A stretch of 64,000 nucleotides of DNA, taken from the NCBI RefSeq assembly GCF_019967995.1, contig NZ_CP065377.1, positions 620,001 through 684,000 of the forward strand. Direction: 5' to 3'. How positions within the stretch are numbered: position 1 is the first letter of the stretch; every line of letters begins with the position of its first letter. The DNA comes from Faecalibacterium prausnitzii. Lineage in GTDB: Bacteria; Bacillota; Clostridia; Oscillospirales; Ruminococcaceae. Position numbers and translations under genes: made by a program. Below, in pieces: positions 32,055 through 38,916 of the stretch. The notes under the pieces are model-generated. The model worked only from the letters and a program-made list of their open reading frames with translations, had not been told where the DNA came from and did not search any database.

Positions 32055-33569
32055 ATGGCACAATTCGTGAACCTGAACCCCGGCTCCCTGCGCGAGCTGC
32101 ACATTGGCAACGAGCGGCTGGTCTCCTACAACGTCGAGATGACCGAAGTCACCGGCGGCACCTTCTGGAAGGCCTACACTCCCGCTCAGATCGCGGGCAC
32201 AGAGCCGTTCGTCCTCAAGGGCGGCTTCCTCGGCAACGCGACCGCAAGCACCGACCTGATGCAGTATTATGATCCCATCGACCTCTCTGACAAGAAGCTG
32301 CGCAAGCTGGCCAAAGAGATCGGCCCGGCCTGGGTGCGCGTGTCCGGCACCTGGTCCACCAAGACCTATTACGACTTCGACGGCCACACGAACGGCGTCA
32401 TCCCGGAGGGCTACAACGCCATCCTGACCCGCGAGCAGTGGCTCGGTGTGCTGGATTTCTGCAAGGACATCGGCGCAAAGCTCCTGATCTCAGTGGCTGA
32501 CTGTGAGGGTCTGCACCACGCCGACGAGCCCTGGAACCCCAGCCAGGCAGAGCAGATCTTTGCCCTGAGCAAGGAGTACGGCAAGGCCATCGACGCGGCT
32601 GAGTTCGTCAACGAGCCCAACCTGCTGGCTATGTCCGGCTGCCCCAAGGGCTACACTACCGAGCAGTATGTCCGCGATCAGGACATTTTTATCCGCTGGC
32701 TGCATGAGAACTACCCCGACTGCCCCTTTGTCGGCCCCTGCTCCACCGAAGGTGTGCTGAAAAAGCACGGCGAGAAGGCACAGGGCGGCGGAGTCGGCGA
32801 TATCCTGCCCCAGTGCTCGACCGACGACCTGATGAAGGGTGCCCAGGAGAAGCTGGACGTTTACAGCTACCACTATTACAATGGCGTGTCCGAGCGTCTG
32901 GAGCCTGTGATGCCGTTTGCCCACTGGAAAGCCGACAAGGCACACACCGAAGAGTATCTGGCGGTCGCCTCCAATATGGCAAAGTTCCACGCCGAAAAGC
33001 GGGACATCTACTGCCCCGGCGGCGAGATGTGGGTCACCGAAGCAGGCGACGCGGGCGGCGGCGGCGACACCTGGGCTTCCACCTATCTGGATGTCTTCCG
33101 CACCCTGAACGAGCTGGGCAGCTTCTCGGTCGTGACCAGAGGCATCATCTTCCACAACACCCTGGCCTCCAGTGACTACGGCTATCTGAAGCCCGAAGTC
33201 TTTGACCCGCGCCCCAACTACTTCGCGGTGCTGCTCTGGAACCGCCTGATGGGCACCACCGTCTACGACGCCGCGGAGCCTATCCGTGAGGGTGCGCACG
33301 TCTATGCCCACTCCCGTGCGGACGGCAAGCCGGGCAAGGCATATCTGGTCATCAACAACAGCCTGACGGATACCACCACCGTCACCCTGCCGAAGGAAGC
33401 GGAGGTCTACCAGCTCTCCGCCGAGACCCTGCGCTCCCAGACCATGCTCTGCAACGGCAAGGCGCTGGTCCTTGGCGAAGGCGATGCGCTGCCGGAGATC
33501 ACCCCGGCAGCAGCTCCGGCGGGCGAACTCGTTCTGCCTGCTGCGACCTGCACGTTTATTGTGCTGTGA
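32055..33569 (+). CDS. Glycoside hydrolase, heparanase/GH79-like (clan A)
   Basis: 504 residues. A TIM barrel with the clan-A acid/base motif FVNEPN (Glu187) and a strand-7 nucleophile candidate in MWVTEAG (Glu329). A beta-sandwich C-terminal domain follows (VYAHSRADGKPGKAYLVINN). The arrangement and the LLISVADCEG and NLLAMSGCPKG segments suggest a GH79-type beta-glucuronidase or heparanase relative. There is no signal peptide, so it would act on imported oligosaccharides. It stands alone: no sugar transporter or regulator is adjacent. ATG at 32055 follows AAAGGAGAATTTCCC. The family assignment is moderate. Confidence 0.65.
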   Translation: MAQFVNLNPGSLRELHIGNERLVSYNVEMTEVTGGTFWKAYTPAQIAGTEPFVLKGGFLGNATASTDLMQYYDPIDLSDKKLRKLAKEIGPAWVRVSGTWSTKTYYDFDGHTNGVIPEGYNAILTREQWLGVLDFCKDIGAKLLISVADCEGLHHADEPWNPSQAEQIFALSKEYGKAIDAAEFVNEPNLLAMSGCPKGYTTEQYVRDQDIFIRWLHENYPDCPFVGPCSTEGVLKKHGEKAQGGGVGDILPQCSTDDLMKGAQEKLDVYSYHYYNGVSERLEPVMPFAHWKADKAHTEEYLAVASNMAKFHAEKRDIYCPGGEMWVTEAGDAGGGGDTWASTYLDVFRTLNELGSFSVVTRGIIFHNTLASSDYGYLKPEVFDPRPNYFAVLLWNRLMGTTVYDAAEPIREGAHVYAHSRADGKPGKAYLVINNSLTDTTTVTLPKEAEVYQLSAETLRSQTMLCNGKALVLGEGDALPEITPAAAPAGELVLPAATCTFIVL

Positions 33570-33595
33570 TCCTTACATTGTAAAATAGGATGAAC

Positions 33596-33632
33596 GAAGC
33601 CCCACGATATTGCAATATCGTGGGGCTTCTTG
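33596..33632. terminator. Terminator hairpin after the glycosidase
   Basis: A perfect 16-bp stem (33596-33611 with 33614-33629) followed by TTG. Its GAAGCCCC...GGGGCTTC arms recur in the hairpins of both toxin modules. Confidence 0.75.
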
Positions 33633-33658
33633 TCAACCGTCGGAATCTGTGGTATCCT
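33630..33658 (+). promoter_or_regulatory. Promoter of toxin-like peptide A
   Basis: TTGTCA (33630-33635), 17 bp, TATCCT (33653-33658). The following leader TATCCTGTAATTGCCG closely matches that of module B. Confidence 0.65.
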
Positions 33659-33705
33659 GTAATTGCCGTTCCCCCTGCCCCTCCACTGGGAAGGAGGTGA
33701 ACTCG

Positions 33706-33810
33706 ATGAATGCGGTAATTTCTTTCGCACTGTCCGTCGCAGCAGGTATTGTATCGTACTATATCTGCAAGTGGCTTGACGAACAGTTCTTTATGAACGG
33801 CAAGCACTGA
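33706..33810 (+). CDS. Type I toxin-like small membrane peptide A (Fst/PepA1-like)
   Basis: 34 residues: a short N-terminus, one hydrophobic helix (VISFALSVAAGIVSYYI) and a charged tail CKWLDEQFFMNGKH. This is the layout of Fst/PepA1-type membrane toxins. ATG at 33706 follows GGAAGGAGGTGAACTCG. A paralogue with the same A-A-x(4)-Y-Y-x-C-K-W-L-D core lies at 35894-35995. Convergent antisense RNA, a shared terminator and direct repeats accompany it. Toxicity is inferred. A regulatory membrane peptide is the alternative. Confidence 0.75.
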   Translation: MNAVISFALSVAAGIVSYYICKWLDEQFFMNGKH

Positions 33811-33821
33811 CCCAACGCAGC

Positions 33822-33860
33822 AAGAAGCCCTTCGGTACTCGCAATACCGAAGGGCTTCTT
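33822..33860. terminator. Shared hairpin of toxin module A
   Basis: aagaagcccttcggta pairs with taccgaagggcttctt across a seven-base loop. It lies at the 3' ends of both converging transcripts. Confidence 0.7.
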
Positions 33861-33899
33861 GTTTGCTTTCATGAACTCCATGAATGCAATCTCTTTCGC
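33822..33899 (-). ncRNA. Antisense RNA (antitoxin) of module A
   Basis: Predicted transcript of about 78 nt from a consensus promoter to the shared hairpin. Its first bases are complementary to the toxin start-codon region through the direct repeat, and its 3' hairpin is complementary to the toxin mRNA 3' end. Confidence 0.65.
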
Positions 33900-33905
33900 A
33901 TTCTT

Positions 33906-33934
33906 ATTATATGCAATCCGGGCGAGTTTGTCAA
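33906..33934 (-). promoter_or_regulatory. Antitoxin promoter, module A
   Basis: On the minus strand, TTGACA (33934-33929), 17 bp, TATAAT (33911-33906), full consensus. It is stronger than the toxin promoter, as expected for an antitoxin RNA. Confidence 0.85.
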
Positions 33935-34001
33935 GAAGAGCACGAACGCCACGATATAGCAAAACGCGCGCGGGAACTCAAGAGGTTTCGTTCGGTTTCG
34001 T

Positions 34002-35693
34002 TCAGACCTGATGAGCGGCGATCCACTGCTCCATTTCCTCGGCGATGGCCTTGATGGAACCATCGGTGAAGGGAACCTTCAGACCGGCCGTCTCGCACAG
34101 TTCTGCGTAGCTGGCCATACCGGCGCGGCGCACCAGTCGGAGGTAGCGCTGCCAGGCGTCCTTGTGGTCCTTGAGGCTGAGCAGGAAGAACTGCAAAGCG
34201 GCCATGGTGGACAGGCAGTAGTCGATATAATAGAACGGGCACTCATAGATGTGGAGCTGACGCTGCCAGCCTGCGCCGCGGCCGTAGAAGGGCAGGTTGT
34301 CGAAGTCAATCCAGGGGCGGTACTTGTGTTCCAGCTCCAGCCAGACGGCGTTCCGCTCGTCGGGGGCCAGGTCGGGATTCTGGTACATCCGGTGCTGGAA
34401 TTCATCCACGATACAGCCATAGGCCAGGAAGAGGAAGCTGTCCTCGGCGTGGAGCAGGGCGTATTTCTCGGTGTCCTTGCCGAAGAGCAGATGATGCCAG
34501 GGGGCCGTCAGGAACTCCATGGCCATCGAGTGGATCTCGGCGCTCTCCATACCGGGGCATTCCAGGTCGGCGGGGACTTTCGGGTCCCGCTCGGCCACAT
34601 AGCCCTCAAAGGCATGGCCGCACTCGTGGGTCAGCACGTCCACGTCGGCGGAGGTGTTGTTCCAGTTGGCAAAGATGAAGGGAGCCTTGTAGGCGGGCAG
34701 GCTGGTCATATAGCCGCCGGACATCTTGCCGGGGCGGCTCTCGACATCGAACAGCTCGTTGTCCTGCATGAAGTCGATGAATGCGGCGGTCTCCGGGCTC
34801 AGCTCATGGTACATGGTGCGGGCGGCGGCCATCCGGGCGTCATAGCCCTCGATGGGCCTGGGGTTGCCGTCCCGGAAAGAGACCGGCAGGTCGGTGAAGG
34901 TCAGGTGCTCGATGCCGGTGCGCTTTTTGCGCAGCTCGATGACCTTTTTCAGCTGAGGGACCACATCGTTGGCCACCTGGTCGCGGAACTTCCGGATCTC
35001 TTCCGGGCCGTAGCCGATGCGGTTCATCCGCACGTAGGAAAGCTCACTGTAATCGTGGTAGCCCAAGATCTTTGCCTGCTCGTTCAGGTTCTTGACGATC
35101 TTGGTGTACAGCTCGTCCAGTTCGGCGCGGTGGGCGTCGAAGTAACCGGCCTCGGCCTCGTAGGCGGCGCGGCGGACGGCGGGGTCCAGATTCTCCTTAT
35201 AAGGGCCAAGCTGGGGGATGGTCAGCTGCTTGCCGTCGAACGCGACCAGTGCACCGCCGTAGACCTGCTGGTACTGGCTGACCAGCGCGTTGTACTCCTT
35301 CTGGAGGTCGATGGTGCGGTCATCCATGCCCAGCACGGCGTTCTTCATGCCGGCCACGCAGGTGGTGCCGAAGGCCTCGGTCAGGGCATCGACGTGGGGG
35401 TTGGCCAGGAAGGCCCGGCTGATCTCCACGCTGGCGTTCTGCACGGCAGGGCCGTTGGCATCGAAGAAGTCCTGCTCAGCCTTCCAGGCGGCATCGCGGG
35501 TGTCGCAGGTGTAGTGGATGGAAGCCAGGTTGGCGGCGGTGTTGTAATCGGCAAATGCGCGGCTCTGCTCGTAGTAGACCGCGACCAGCGCTTCGCCGGA
35601 GGCAGCGGATTCGGCTTTGGCGGCCAGCTCTTTGCAGCGGGCCAGCAGCGCGTCGATGTCCGGGCGGGTGTAAGTCATCTCATGGAATTTCAT
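34002..35693 (-). CDS. M3-family oligoendopeptidase (PepF-like)
   Basis: 563 residues. The zinc protease motif HECGH (His356, Glu357, His360) lies in DVLTHECGHAFEGY, with the third ligand region ESAEIHSMAMEFL following. It has the family length and the N-terminal helical domain (NTAANLASIHYTCDTRDAAW) of clostridial PepF proteins. It cleaves short peptides in the cytoplasm. The ATG at 35693 (MKFHEMTY, the family-typical start) follows AAAGGACGTATCCGTCT; an upstream in-frame ATG lacks support. It sits between two toxin-antitoxin-like modules but is not obviously co-transcribed with either. Confidence 0.92.
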   Translation of the reverse strand: MKFHEMTYTRPDIDALLARCKELAAKAESAASGEALVAVYYEQSRAFADYNTAANLASIHYTCDTRDAAWKAEQDFFDANGPAVQNASVEISRAFLANPHVDALTEAFGTTCVAGMKNAVLGMDDRTIDLQKEYNALVSQYQQVYGGALVAFDGKQLTIPQLGPYKENLDPAVRRAAYEAEAGYFDAHRAELDELYTKIVKNLNEQAKILGYHDYSELSYVRMNRIGYGPEEIRKFRDQVANDVVPQLKKVIELRKKRTGIEHLTFTDLPVSFRDGNPRPIEGYDARMAAARTMYHELSPETAAFIDFMQDNELFDVESRPGKMSGGYMTSLPAYKAPFIFANWNNTSADVDVLTHECGHAFEGYVAERDPKVPADLECPGMESAEIHSMAMEFLTAPWHHLLFGKDTEKYALLHAEDSFLFLAYGCIVDEFQHRMYQNPDLAPDERNAVWLELEHKYRPWIDFDNLPFYGRGAGWQRQLHIYECPFYYIDYCLSTMAALQFFLLSLKDHKDAWQRYLRLVRRAGMASYAELCETAGLKVPFTDGSIKAIAEEMEQWIAAHQV

Positions 35694-35774
35694 AGACGGA
35701 TACGTCCTTTCTGTATTAAGTTTGTTCCATCTTATCACGTTTTGCGCTGACAGTCAAAGAAAACTGTGCATGGC

Positions 35775-35802
35775 TTGACTTTTCACCACAGGCGCGTATA
35801 AT
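35775..35802 (+). promoter_or_regulatory. Antitoxin promoter, module B
   Basis: TTGACT (35775-35780), 16 bp, TATAAT (35797-35802). Confidence 0.8.
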
Positions 35803-35808
35803 AAAAGT

Positions 35809-35893
35809 GATGAATGTAAACGAGTTTCCATGGAGACTCACAACAGCAAGCAAGAAGCCCCCCGGAGCGGCAACTCCGAGGGGCTTCTGCTTT
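35809..35893 (+). ncRNA. Antisense RNA (antitoxin) of module B
   Basis: Predicted transcript of about 85 nt, starting with GATGAATGTAAAC. That sequence repeats the antisense of the toxin B start region. It runs to the hairpin 35853-35888 and its T5 run. Confidence 0.65.
35853..35888. terminator. Shared hairpin of toxin module B
   Basis: agaagcccc...ggggcttct with inner CGGAG/CTCCG pairing. CTTTTTAG follows on the plus strand. Confidence 0.75.
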
Positions 35894-35995
35894 TTAGTGC
35901 TTACCGCTCTTGAACAGGTCGTCAAGCCACTTGCAGACGTAGTAAGCGGCTACGCTTGCTGCGACGGACTGGATGAATGTAAACACTGCTTCCAT
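35894..35995 (-). CDS. Type I toxin-like small membrane peptide B
   Basis: 33 residues with a hydrophobic helix (VFTFIQSVAASVAAYYV) and charged tail CKWLDDLFKSGKH. It is a paralogue of peptide A at 33706. ATG at 35995 follows GGAAAGGAGGTGAGCTCC. It is read toward a convergent antisense RNA that begins with a copy of its own start region. The two peptides share their mRNA leader (TATCCTGTAA-TGCCG-TCC), but their direct repeats differ. Each antisense RNA should therefore be specific to its own toxin. Confidence 0.75.
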   Translation of the reverse strand: MEAVFTFIQSVAASVAAYYVCKWLDDLFKSGKH

Positions 35996-36045
35996 GGAGC
36001 TCACCTCCTTTCCATGAAAATGGGCCGGAGTGGAGCGGCACTTAC

Positions 36046-36074
36046 AGGATATCACAAACTTCGACCAAAAGCAA
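36046..36074 (-). promoter_or_regulatory. Promoter of toxin-like peptide B
   Basis: On the minus strand, TTGCTT (36074-36069), 17 bp, TATCCT (36051-36046). Confidence 0.6.
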
Positions 36075-36154
36075 CGCAGGCAAGAAGAATGACATTTAGG
36101 CAGAACTCCCAAAAAAGAATGCCTCAAATTGTGAAATCTGTGGCAGAGGTGCGA

Positions 36155-36183
36155 TTGAAACCGCCCGAAAAAAGGCATATAAT
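36155..36183 (+). promoter_or_regulatory. Promoter of the folate operon
   Basis: TTGAAA (36155-36160), 17 bp, TATAAT (36178-36183), immediately before the THF riboswitch. Confidence 0.75.
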
Positions 36184-36195
36184 AGCAGTATCAAC

Positions 36196-36288
36196 AGAGT
36201 AAGACCATGCGCGTTAAGTGCCGCATCAACGGGGAGTTGTGCTGCGGACGAAGGGAGACCCGCGGTGCATGGTCTGCATCCCGCTGCT
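36196..36288 (+). promoter_or_regulatory. Tetrahydrofolate (THF) riboswitch
   Basis: It carries the conserved order of the folT-type THF motif: AGAGTA, GCGTTAAGTG (36211-36220), GGGAGTTG, the inner arm around ACGAAGGGAGACCCGCGGTG, then GCATCCCGCTGC (36276-36287). The pairing between ACCATGCGC and GCATGGT is kept. It senses tetrahydrofolate and controls the folate transporter gene folT directly downstream. Confidence 0.93.
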
Positions 36289-36353
36289 GCATGGACTTGG
36301 GTGCAGGCGAGACCGGCTGCGGCCCTGCCTGGAAGTGAAACTTGTTGGATTCA

Positions 36354-36396
36354 CGCCCTCCTTTGTGCGGTTCGTCACAGGGGAGGGCGCTTTGTC
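36354..36396 (+). terminator. THF-riboswitch expression-platform hairpin
   Basis: GCCCTCC...TTTGTG pairs with CACA...GGAGGGC, followed by GCTTTGTCTT. It lies between the aptamer and folT. Confidence 0.6.
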
Positions 36397-36429
36397 TTCT
36401 CCTGCATCATCCGGAATGGAGGATCAACG

Positions 36430-36945
36430 ATGAATCATTCCAAATTGTCCGTTCGTACCCTGACGATGCTGGCCCTGCTCACGGCCATGAGCATCATCTT
36501 TGCCCGCGTGTTCACGGTGTCCACCGGATTCCTGCGGTTCAACCTGGGCGCTCTGCCCACCCACCTGGCAGCAGTCTGGTTCGGCCCGGCGGGCGGTTTT
36601 GTCGTGGGCGCACTGGCCGACATGATCGGCGGCACCCTGTCCGGCTATTCCATCAACCCGCTCATCACGCTGGGAGCCGGTTCAGTGGGTCTGGTGTCCG
36701 GTCTGCTGTACCGGTCTCTGCATGAGATGCGCCTGGGCCTGCGGCTGCAGATCAGCATTCTGGCAGGCCATCTGGTGGGCTCTGTGGTCATCAACTCGCT
36801 GGCCCTCCACCTCTTCTACGGCTACCAGTGGGCGCTGCTGGCTGCCCGCATCCCCAATGCGCTGGTGCTGAGCGTGGTGAACACCCTCCTCGTCCGCATC
36901 CTGCTGGAAAACAAGGCGCTGACCGCTCTGGTCCGAAAAGCATAA
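36430..36945 (+). CDS. folT: Folate ECF transporter S component
   Basis: 171 residues, about six helices, with the FolT pattern ARVFTVSTGFLRFNLGALP (24-42), in which R and the following aromatic/polar residues line the folate site. It also has GFVVGALADMIGG. It is the specificity subunit of an energy-coupling-factor importer for folates. ATG at 36430 follows AATGGAGGATCAACG. It lies behind a THF riboswitch and in front of folC, which adds glutamates to trap imported folate. A hairpin (36959-36993) separates the two genes. Confidence 0.93.
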   Translation: MNHSKLSVRTLTMLALLTAMSIIFARVFTVSTGFLRFNLGALPTHLAAVWFGPAGGFVVGALADMIGGTLSGYSINPLITLGAGSVGLVSGLLYRSLHEMRLGLRLQISILAGHLVGSVVINSLALHLFYGYQWALLAARIPNALVLSVVNTLLVRILLENKALTALVRKA

Positions 36946-37011
36946 AAAGCATAAACCAGACCCTCTCTGTCTGCATAGATGGAGAGGGTCTCTCTGAAGG
37001 AACGTGGCATC

Positions 37012-38283
37012 ATGAACTATGAAGAAGCAATGCAATACATCCACGCGGTGCAGTGGGCGGGGCATAAGCCCGGCCTGACTCGCACCCGCACCCTTCTGGC
37101 TGCGCTGGGCGACCCCCACAAGCGGCTGAAGTTCGTCCATGTGGCGGGCACCAACGGCAAGGGAAGCACCGCAGCCATGCTGGCGTCCTGCCTGCAGGCG
37201 GCGGGGTATCGGGTGGGGCTGTACACCTCTCCCTTCATCAACCGGTTCAATGAGCGCATTCAGGTGAACGGCGAGCAGATCAGCGACGAGGAACTGGTGC
37301 GCCTGGTGGAAACGATCCGGCCCGCCGCAGATGCCATGGCCGATGTGCCCACCGAGTTCGAGATCATCACAGCGCTGGGCATGCTCTGCTTTGCCGAGCA
37401 GCACTGCGACATCGTGGTACTGGAAGTGGGTCTGGGCGGTGCGCTGGATTCCACCAACGTCATCGACCCGCCGGAGTGTGCGGTCATCACGGCGCTGGGC
37501 ATGGACCATGTGAAGGAGCTTGGCCCCACCATCGCGGACATCGCAGCGGCCAAGGCGGGCATCCTCAAGCCGGGCAGTCCGGTGGTGAGCTACGGCGGTG
37601 TGCCGGAGGCCGACGCCGTCATCGCCCGCACGGCGGCAGAGCAGAACGCCCCGCTCCATGTGGTCGATTTTTCGAAGCTGACGGTGGAGGGCGGCGACCT
37701 GGACGAAGTGACCTTTGACTTCGACGGCCTGAACGGGGTGCGCCTGCCGCTCATTGGCAGCTACCAGCCCCGGAATGCCGCCGTCGCCATCACGGTGCTG
37801 CGGGTGCTGCGGGAAAAGGGCTGGAACATCCCGGAGGAGGCCATCCGGCAGGGGCTGGAGACCGTCCGCTGGCCGGGCCGGTTCGAACTGCTGCGGCACA
37901 CGCCCGCCTTCCTGCTGGACGGCAGCCACAACGCCCACGGGATGCGGGCCACGGTCCAGAGCCTGAACGACCGTTTCCCCGGCCAGAAATTCGTCTTTCT
38001 GCTCAGCATCATGACCGACAAGGACGTGGACGAGATGCTGGAGCTTCTGCTCCCGCTGGCAAACCGGTTCGTGACGGTGGCAGCGCATACCCCGCGCGCC
38101 ATGCCCGCCGAAACGCTGGCGGAGCACATTCGGGTGCGGGGCGGCACGGCGGAGCCTGCCCCGTCCATCGAAGCCGGAGTGGCCCGCGCAGTGGAGCTGG
38201 GCGGCACCGGCCCTGTCTGTGCGCTGGGGACGCTGTACTTCTCCGGCGAGGTGCGGGAAGCCTTTCGGAAAATTCAAACGTGA
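37012..38283 (+). CDS. folC: Folylpolyglutamate synthase / dihydrofolate synthase
   Basis: 423 residues, Mur-ligase fold. P-loop GTNGKGST at 46-53, YTSPFINRFNERI, EVGLGGALDSTNV, and the ribosyl/phosphate-binding DGSHNAHGM. It ligates glutamate to (dihydro)folate derivatives using ATP. The start at 37012 (MNYEEAMQYIHAV, family-typical) follows GAAGGAACGTGGCATC. It is probably co-transcribed with folT under the THF riboswitch. No folP, folK or folE is present here, so whether the cell makes folate de novo cannot be judged. Confidence 0.95.
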   Translation: MNYEEAMQYIHAVQWAGHKPGLTRTRTLLAALGDPHKRLKFVHVAGTNGKGSTAAMLASCLQAAGYRVGLYTSPFINRFNERIQVNGEQISDEELVRLVETIRPAADAMADVPTEFEIITALGMLCFAEQHCDIVVLEVGLGGALDSTNVIDPPECAVITALGMDHVKELGPTIADIAAAKAGILKPGSPVVSYGGVPEADAVIARTAAEQNAPLHVVDFSKLTVEGGDLDEVTFDFDGLNGVRLPLIGSYQPRNAAVAITVLRVLREKGWNIPEEAIRQGLETVRWPGRFELLRHTPAFLLDGSHNAHGMRATVQSLNDRFPGQKFVFLLSIMTDKDVDEMLELLLPLANRFVTVAAHTPRAMPAETLAEHIRVRGGTAEPAPSIEAGVARAVELGGTGPVCALGTLYFSGEVREAFRKIQT

Positions 38284-38290
38284 ACCTTCG

Positions 38291-38375
38291 TACAACCTCT
38301 CGGTCTCGCCGCTTGCGCTCGACAGCTCTCCTGGTAGGAGAGGTGGCAATGCAAAGCATTGACGGAGAGGTTGTA
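38291..38375. repeat. Palindromic dispersed repeat, copy C (short form)
   Basis: 85 bp with TACAACCTCTC and GAGAGGTTGTA ends as in copies A and B, but the central section (GAGCCTCTGGCG... in A) is deleted. Confidence 0.85.
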
Positions 38376-38401
38376 TCAGCGAAAACTTAAAAACAACAAC
38401 G

Positions 38402-38440
38402 AAAAAGCGCTTCCCCATGCAGGTTGGGGAAGCGCTTTTT
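38402..38440. terminator. Bidirectional terminator
   Basis: A perfect 15-bp stem aaaaagcgcttcccc / ggggaagcgcttttt around a nine-base loop. Confidence 0.9.
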
Positions 38441-38572
38441 CTGTCCCGTACAGGACAGGGTAAATGATAAGAAGGTAAATGAAGAAAATAGCAATATAAA
38501 TTAGAAGGATGAACACAAGAGCCGTGGGGGCAAAGCGCGTCGCAGCCGTTGTATCCCACTGCCACTCTTGTT
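38402..38572 (-). ncRNA. Candidate small transcript between folC and the MATE gene
   Basis: A minus-strand promoter (38579-38607) and the perfect hairpin at 38402-38440 would bound a transcript of about 170 nt. It contains a frame with a very hydrophobic run (ILLIYIAIFFIYLLIIYPV) but no ribosome-binding site before its possible GTG start, so an RNA is as likely as a peptide. The rest of 38441-38780 shows nothing else convincing. Confidence 0.3.
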
Positions 38573-38578
38573 GGATAC

Positions 38579-38607
38579 AAGATAGCACTTTTCGAAGCAA
38601 AATGCAA
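38579..38607 (-). promoter_or_regulatory. Minus-strand promoter in the folC-MATE gap
   Basis: TTGCAT, 17 bp, TATCTT on the minus strand. Confidence 0.5.
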
Positions 38608-38781
38608 GAGGTTTTTTGAAAAAAGTTCTGGAAATCGAACAAAAATCTGATATTTTGTCACAACGCACAAAATTGGCGGGACATTCTCGGCAAAACTGAT
38701 AAAACAAGCTCCCCTAGCACCGGGAACATCCGCAAAAACACGTGGGTAGGGAAAGAATCTGCAAAACCCGCAGATGGATTC

Positions 38782-38810
38782 TTTACAACCGAAACCGGGT
38801 GTGTTAAGAT
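38782..38810 (+). promoter_or_regulatory. Promoter of the MATE gene
   Basis: TTTACA (38782-38787), 17 bp, TAAGAT (38805-38810). Confidence 0.5.
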
Positions 38811-38916
38811 GAATACAAGCATGTTAAAATGCGGTACTGCGGCCTGCAAAGACGGCAGGAGGGGAGCAGGGCCTTTTTGCGCCCGGCGGCCCGGAAAACG
38901 AAACGTGAGGAACTCT

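Larger units (their letters stand above)
33698..33900. repeat. Direct repeats of toxin module A
   Basis: 33698-33729 (TGAACTCGATGAATGC...TCTTTCGCA) and 33872-33900 (TGAACTCCATGAATGC...TCTTTCGCA) are copies. The first spans the toxin start codon. The second is the 5' end of the antisense RNA, so the RNA can pair with the toxin translation start. Confidence 0.8.
35809..36004. repeat. Direct repeats of toxin module B
   Basis: 35809-35841 and 35972-36004 share GATGAATGTAAAC, TCCATGGAG and CTCAC in the same order over 33 bases. The second covers the toxin start codon and part of its ribosome-binding region, read on the opposite strand. Confidence 0.82.

Noticed and set aside
33596..36074. CRISPR array, because of repeated AGAAGCCCC/GGGGCTTCT hairpins
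   Set aside because: Spacing is irregular, each repeat is a terminator-like hairpin with its own loop, and no cas genes are present. The toxin-antitoxin explanation accounts for them.
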